The translations under genes and the position numbers were made by a program. The notes beneath the pieces are model-generated. The model had not been told where the DNA came from, made no database searches, and was given only the letters and a program-made list of their open reading frames with translations. Positions 4,066 to 5,665 of a stretch of DNA of 5,665 nucleotides are shown here, in pieces. Every line of letters begins with the position of its first letter. Position 1 is the stretch's first letter. Source of the DNA: Longimicrobiales bacterium (lineage in GTDB: Bacteria > Gemmatimonadota > Gemmatimonadetes > Longimicrobiales > Gaopeijiaceae); assembly GCA_028280205.1 (NCBI GenBank), contig JANQME010000355.1, forward strand, positions 1 through 5,665. Direction: 5' to 3'.

Positions 4066-5665
4066 TCAGCCGAGTGATTCGCGAGGATCGATGCGCAGCG
4101 CCCGGGCCACCGGCGCGACGCTCGCGAGGAGGGCGGTGACTCCGAGCACGATCGCCACGGCGAGGAAGATCCGTGGCTCGGACGGCGTAACCCCGACGAG
4201 CAGCCCCGCGACGAGGCGTCCTGCGGCCAGTGCCGCCACGGTGCCGAGTGCGAGGCCGGCTGCGGTGAGCTCGAGAACGTGGCGGAGGATCTCGCGAGCG
4301 ACCCGGTCGCCGCTCGCGCCGAGGGCGCGCCGGACCCCGATCTCTCCGCGCCGGTTCGCCACGGAGAGCGCGGTCACGCCGTGGATGCCTACCGCCGCGA
4401 CCGCGAGCGAAAGCAGCGCCAGGGACGAGGCGAGGAGCATGTTGAAGCGCTGTGGTGCGACGCTCGAGCGAATCTCGGACTCCACGATGCGCGCGTCTTC
4501 CAGGAGCACGTCGCTCGCGACGGCCCGCACTTCACGGTCGATCTCGGGGATCAGCCCGGCTGGATCACCGCCGGTGCGCACCGTGAGGGACATGGCGGGG
4601 AGCGTCACGCGGTCGAACGAGACGTAGACCTTGGGCGGCACAGGCTCCCCGGCCACGATCGAGACATCCCCCACCACACCGACCACCCGTCCGCGGACGA
4701 GCTCGACATCCACGCGCGCTCCGAGCGCACGGCCGCTTCCGTCGAGGTGCTCGGATGCGAAGCGCTCATTGACCACGAGCTCGACATCGCCCCGCACACC
4801 GCCGGTCTCCGAGAAGGTCGTGCCCTCCACCACGGCGATGCCGACCGTTTCGAAGAAGCCACGACTCGCCACGTTCAGGTACGCTTCCGGAGTCGGCACG
4901 GGCACCGCTCGCCCTTCGACCGCGACGGGCACACGGAAGCCCAGCGTCTGCAGGATCCCGTGGCTCGAGAGTGAGGCGCCGCGGACGCCCCCGATGCGCG
5001 AAACCCGCTCCACGACCTCGCCGAAGTAGGCACGACGCTCGTCCGCGCCTTCGGGCGGATGCATCGGGTCGATCGCCACGGAGACCAGGCCGTCGAGGGG
5101 GAAGCCTCGGTCGAACGTCAGGGCCGAACGGAAGGTCGAGGCGAGCAGGAGGCTCAGGACGACGAGAACGGTCGAGACGGCGACCTCGGTGGAGACGAGC
5201 ACGGACTGGATGCGCATCCGGCCTCCGCCCGTGGTGGATCCTCGTGCCCCGTCCCTCAGAGTGCGCTCGGGGGGCGTCGAGGCGGCGTGCAGCGCCGGCC
5301 CGACGCCGAAGAGGATGCCCGTGAGGGCGCTGACGGCGGCCATGACCACGACGACGCGTGCGTCGAGCGAGACGCTTTCCAACCGGGGGATCTCCGGGCT
5401 GACCGCGAGCATCGAGGACAGGATCCACCGGCCGAGTGCGATTCCCGCGACACCTCCCGTCGTTGCCAGCAGCAGGCTTTCCGTGAGGTGGAGAGAGAGG
5501 ATTCTGCTGCGGGCCGCACCGAGCGCGGTCCGGATGGCGACCTCGTGCGCTCTTCGGGTGGCGCGAGACAGGAGCAGGTTGGCCGTGTTCACGCAGGCGA
5601 CCAGGAGCACCAGGCCGACCGCACCGAGCAGGGCGAAGAGGGCCGTGCGGACGTCCCGCACGATC
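4066..5665 (-). CDS. FtsX/MacB-type ABC transporter permease with two FtsX domains, N-terminally cut by the window edge
   Basis: The frame runs off the right edge. About 532 residues remain of a protein that in the duplicated-permease (ADOP) group is usually near 800. Numbering from a GTG-encoded Val at 5661: FtsX domain 1 has membrane segments near 7-30, 62-82 and 103-126, with the signature RATRRAHEVAIRTALGA between the first two. A further membrane segment (about 153-175) starts the second half. A large periplasmic MacB_PCD-like domain spans about 180-400. FtsX domain 2 has segments near 408-433, 463-488 and 497-519, with NRRGEIGVRRALGA (436-449), and the usual DPRESL tail. Such permeases couple an ATPase partner to extracytoplasmic work such as lipoprotein or peptide export. 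No ATPase gene is visible here. The GTG is probably internal, since in-frame codons continue upstream. The stop is at 4066-4068. Confidence 0.9.
   Translation of the reverse strand, partial: IVRDVRTALFALLGAVGLVLLVACVNTANLLLSRATRRAHEVAIRTALGAARSRILSLHLTESLLLATTGGVAGIALGRWILSSMLAVSPEIPRLESVSLDARVVVVMAAVSALTGILFGVGPALHAASTPPERTLRDGARGSTTGGGRMRIQSVLVSTEVAVSTVLVVLSLLLASTFRSALTFDRGFPLDGLVSVAIDPMHPPEGADERRAYFGEVVERVSRIGGVRGASLSSHGILQTLGFRVPVAVEGRAVPVPTPEAYLNVASRGFFETVGIAVVEGTTFSETGGVRGDVELVVNERFASEHLDGSGRALGARVDVELVRGRVVGVVGDVSIVAGEPVPPKVYVSFDRVTLPAMSLTVRTGGDPAGLIPEIDREVRAVASDVLLEDARIVESEIRSSVAPQRFNMLLASSLALLSLAVAAVGIHGVTALSVANRRGEIGVRRALGASGDRVAREILRHVLELTAAGLALGTVAALAAGRLVAGLLVGVTPSEPRIFLAVAIVLGVTALLASVAPVARALRIDPRESLG

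Overview
This window is a GC-rich stretch of a bacterial chromosome with tightly packed genes. GC-rich codon use, a duplicated-domain FtsX/MacB-type permease of the kind abundant in Acidobacteriota and Gemmatimonadota, and DinB-like and SnoaL-like genes fit those lineages or a related environmental bacterium. The taxon is an inference, not a reading from a marker gene. Nothing points to plasmid, phage or insertion-sequence origin. No rRNA, tRNA or CRISPR was seen.

Region 1 (1-878, + strand) looks like one transcription unit: the last 53 codons of a PgeF/laccase-domain protein; a 78-residue four-cysteine protein whose GTG start overlaps the previous stop (GTGA); and an OsmC/Ohr-family protein. 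The OsmC gene is the highlight. Its frame carries a UGA at 603-605, exactly where the family has its peroxidatic cysteine, and continues in frame through the rest of the OsmC fold, including the second conserved cysteine, to a stop at 876-878. A hairpin with a UGGAG loop lies 25 nt after the UGA and fits the geometry of a bacterial SECIS element. The best reading is a selenocysteine-containing OsmC-like peroxidase of 154 residues, which an automatic annotation would split into two fragments.

Region 2 (910-3988) is organised around a divergent intergenic region at 2419-2631. A class III PLP-dependent aminotransferase of unknown substrate is read leftwards. A MarR-family regulator, a DinB-like four-helix protein (ATGA overlap with marR) and a SnoaL/NTF2-like small protein are read rightwards, probably as an operon. 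An AT-rich 28-bp near-palindrome at 2564-2591 overlaps the putative leftward promoter and abuts the rightward -10. It is the natural candidate operator for the MarR protein, suggesting that one regulator controls both its own operon and the aminotransferase.

Region 3 (3989-5665) holds a strong GC-rich hairpin between convergent genes and then, on the - strand, the C-terminal two-thirds or so of an ABC-transporter permease with two FtsX domains, cut by the right edge of the window.
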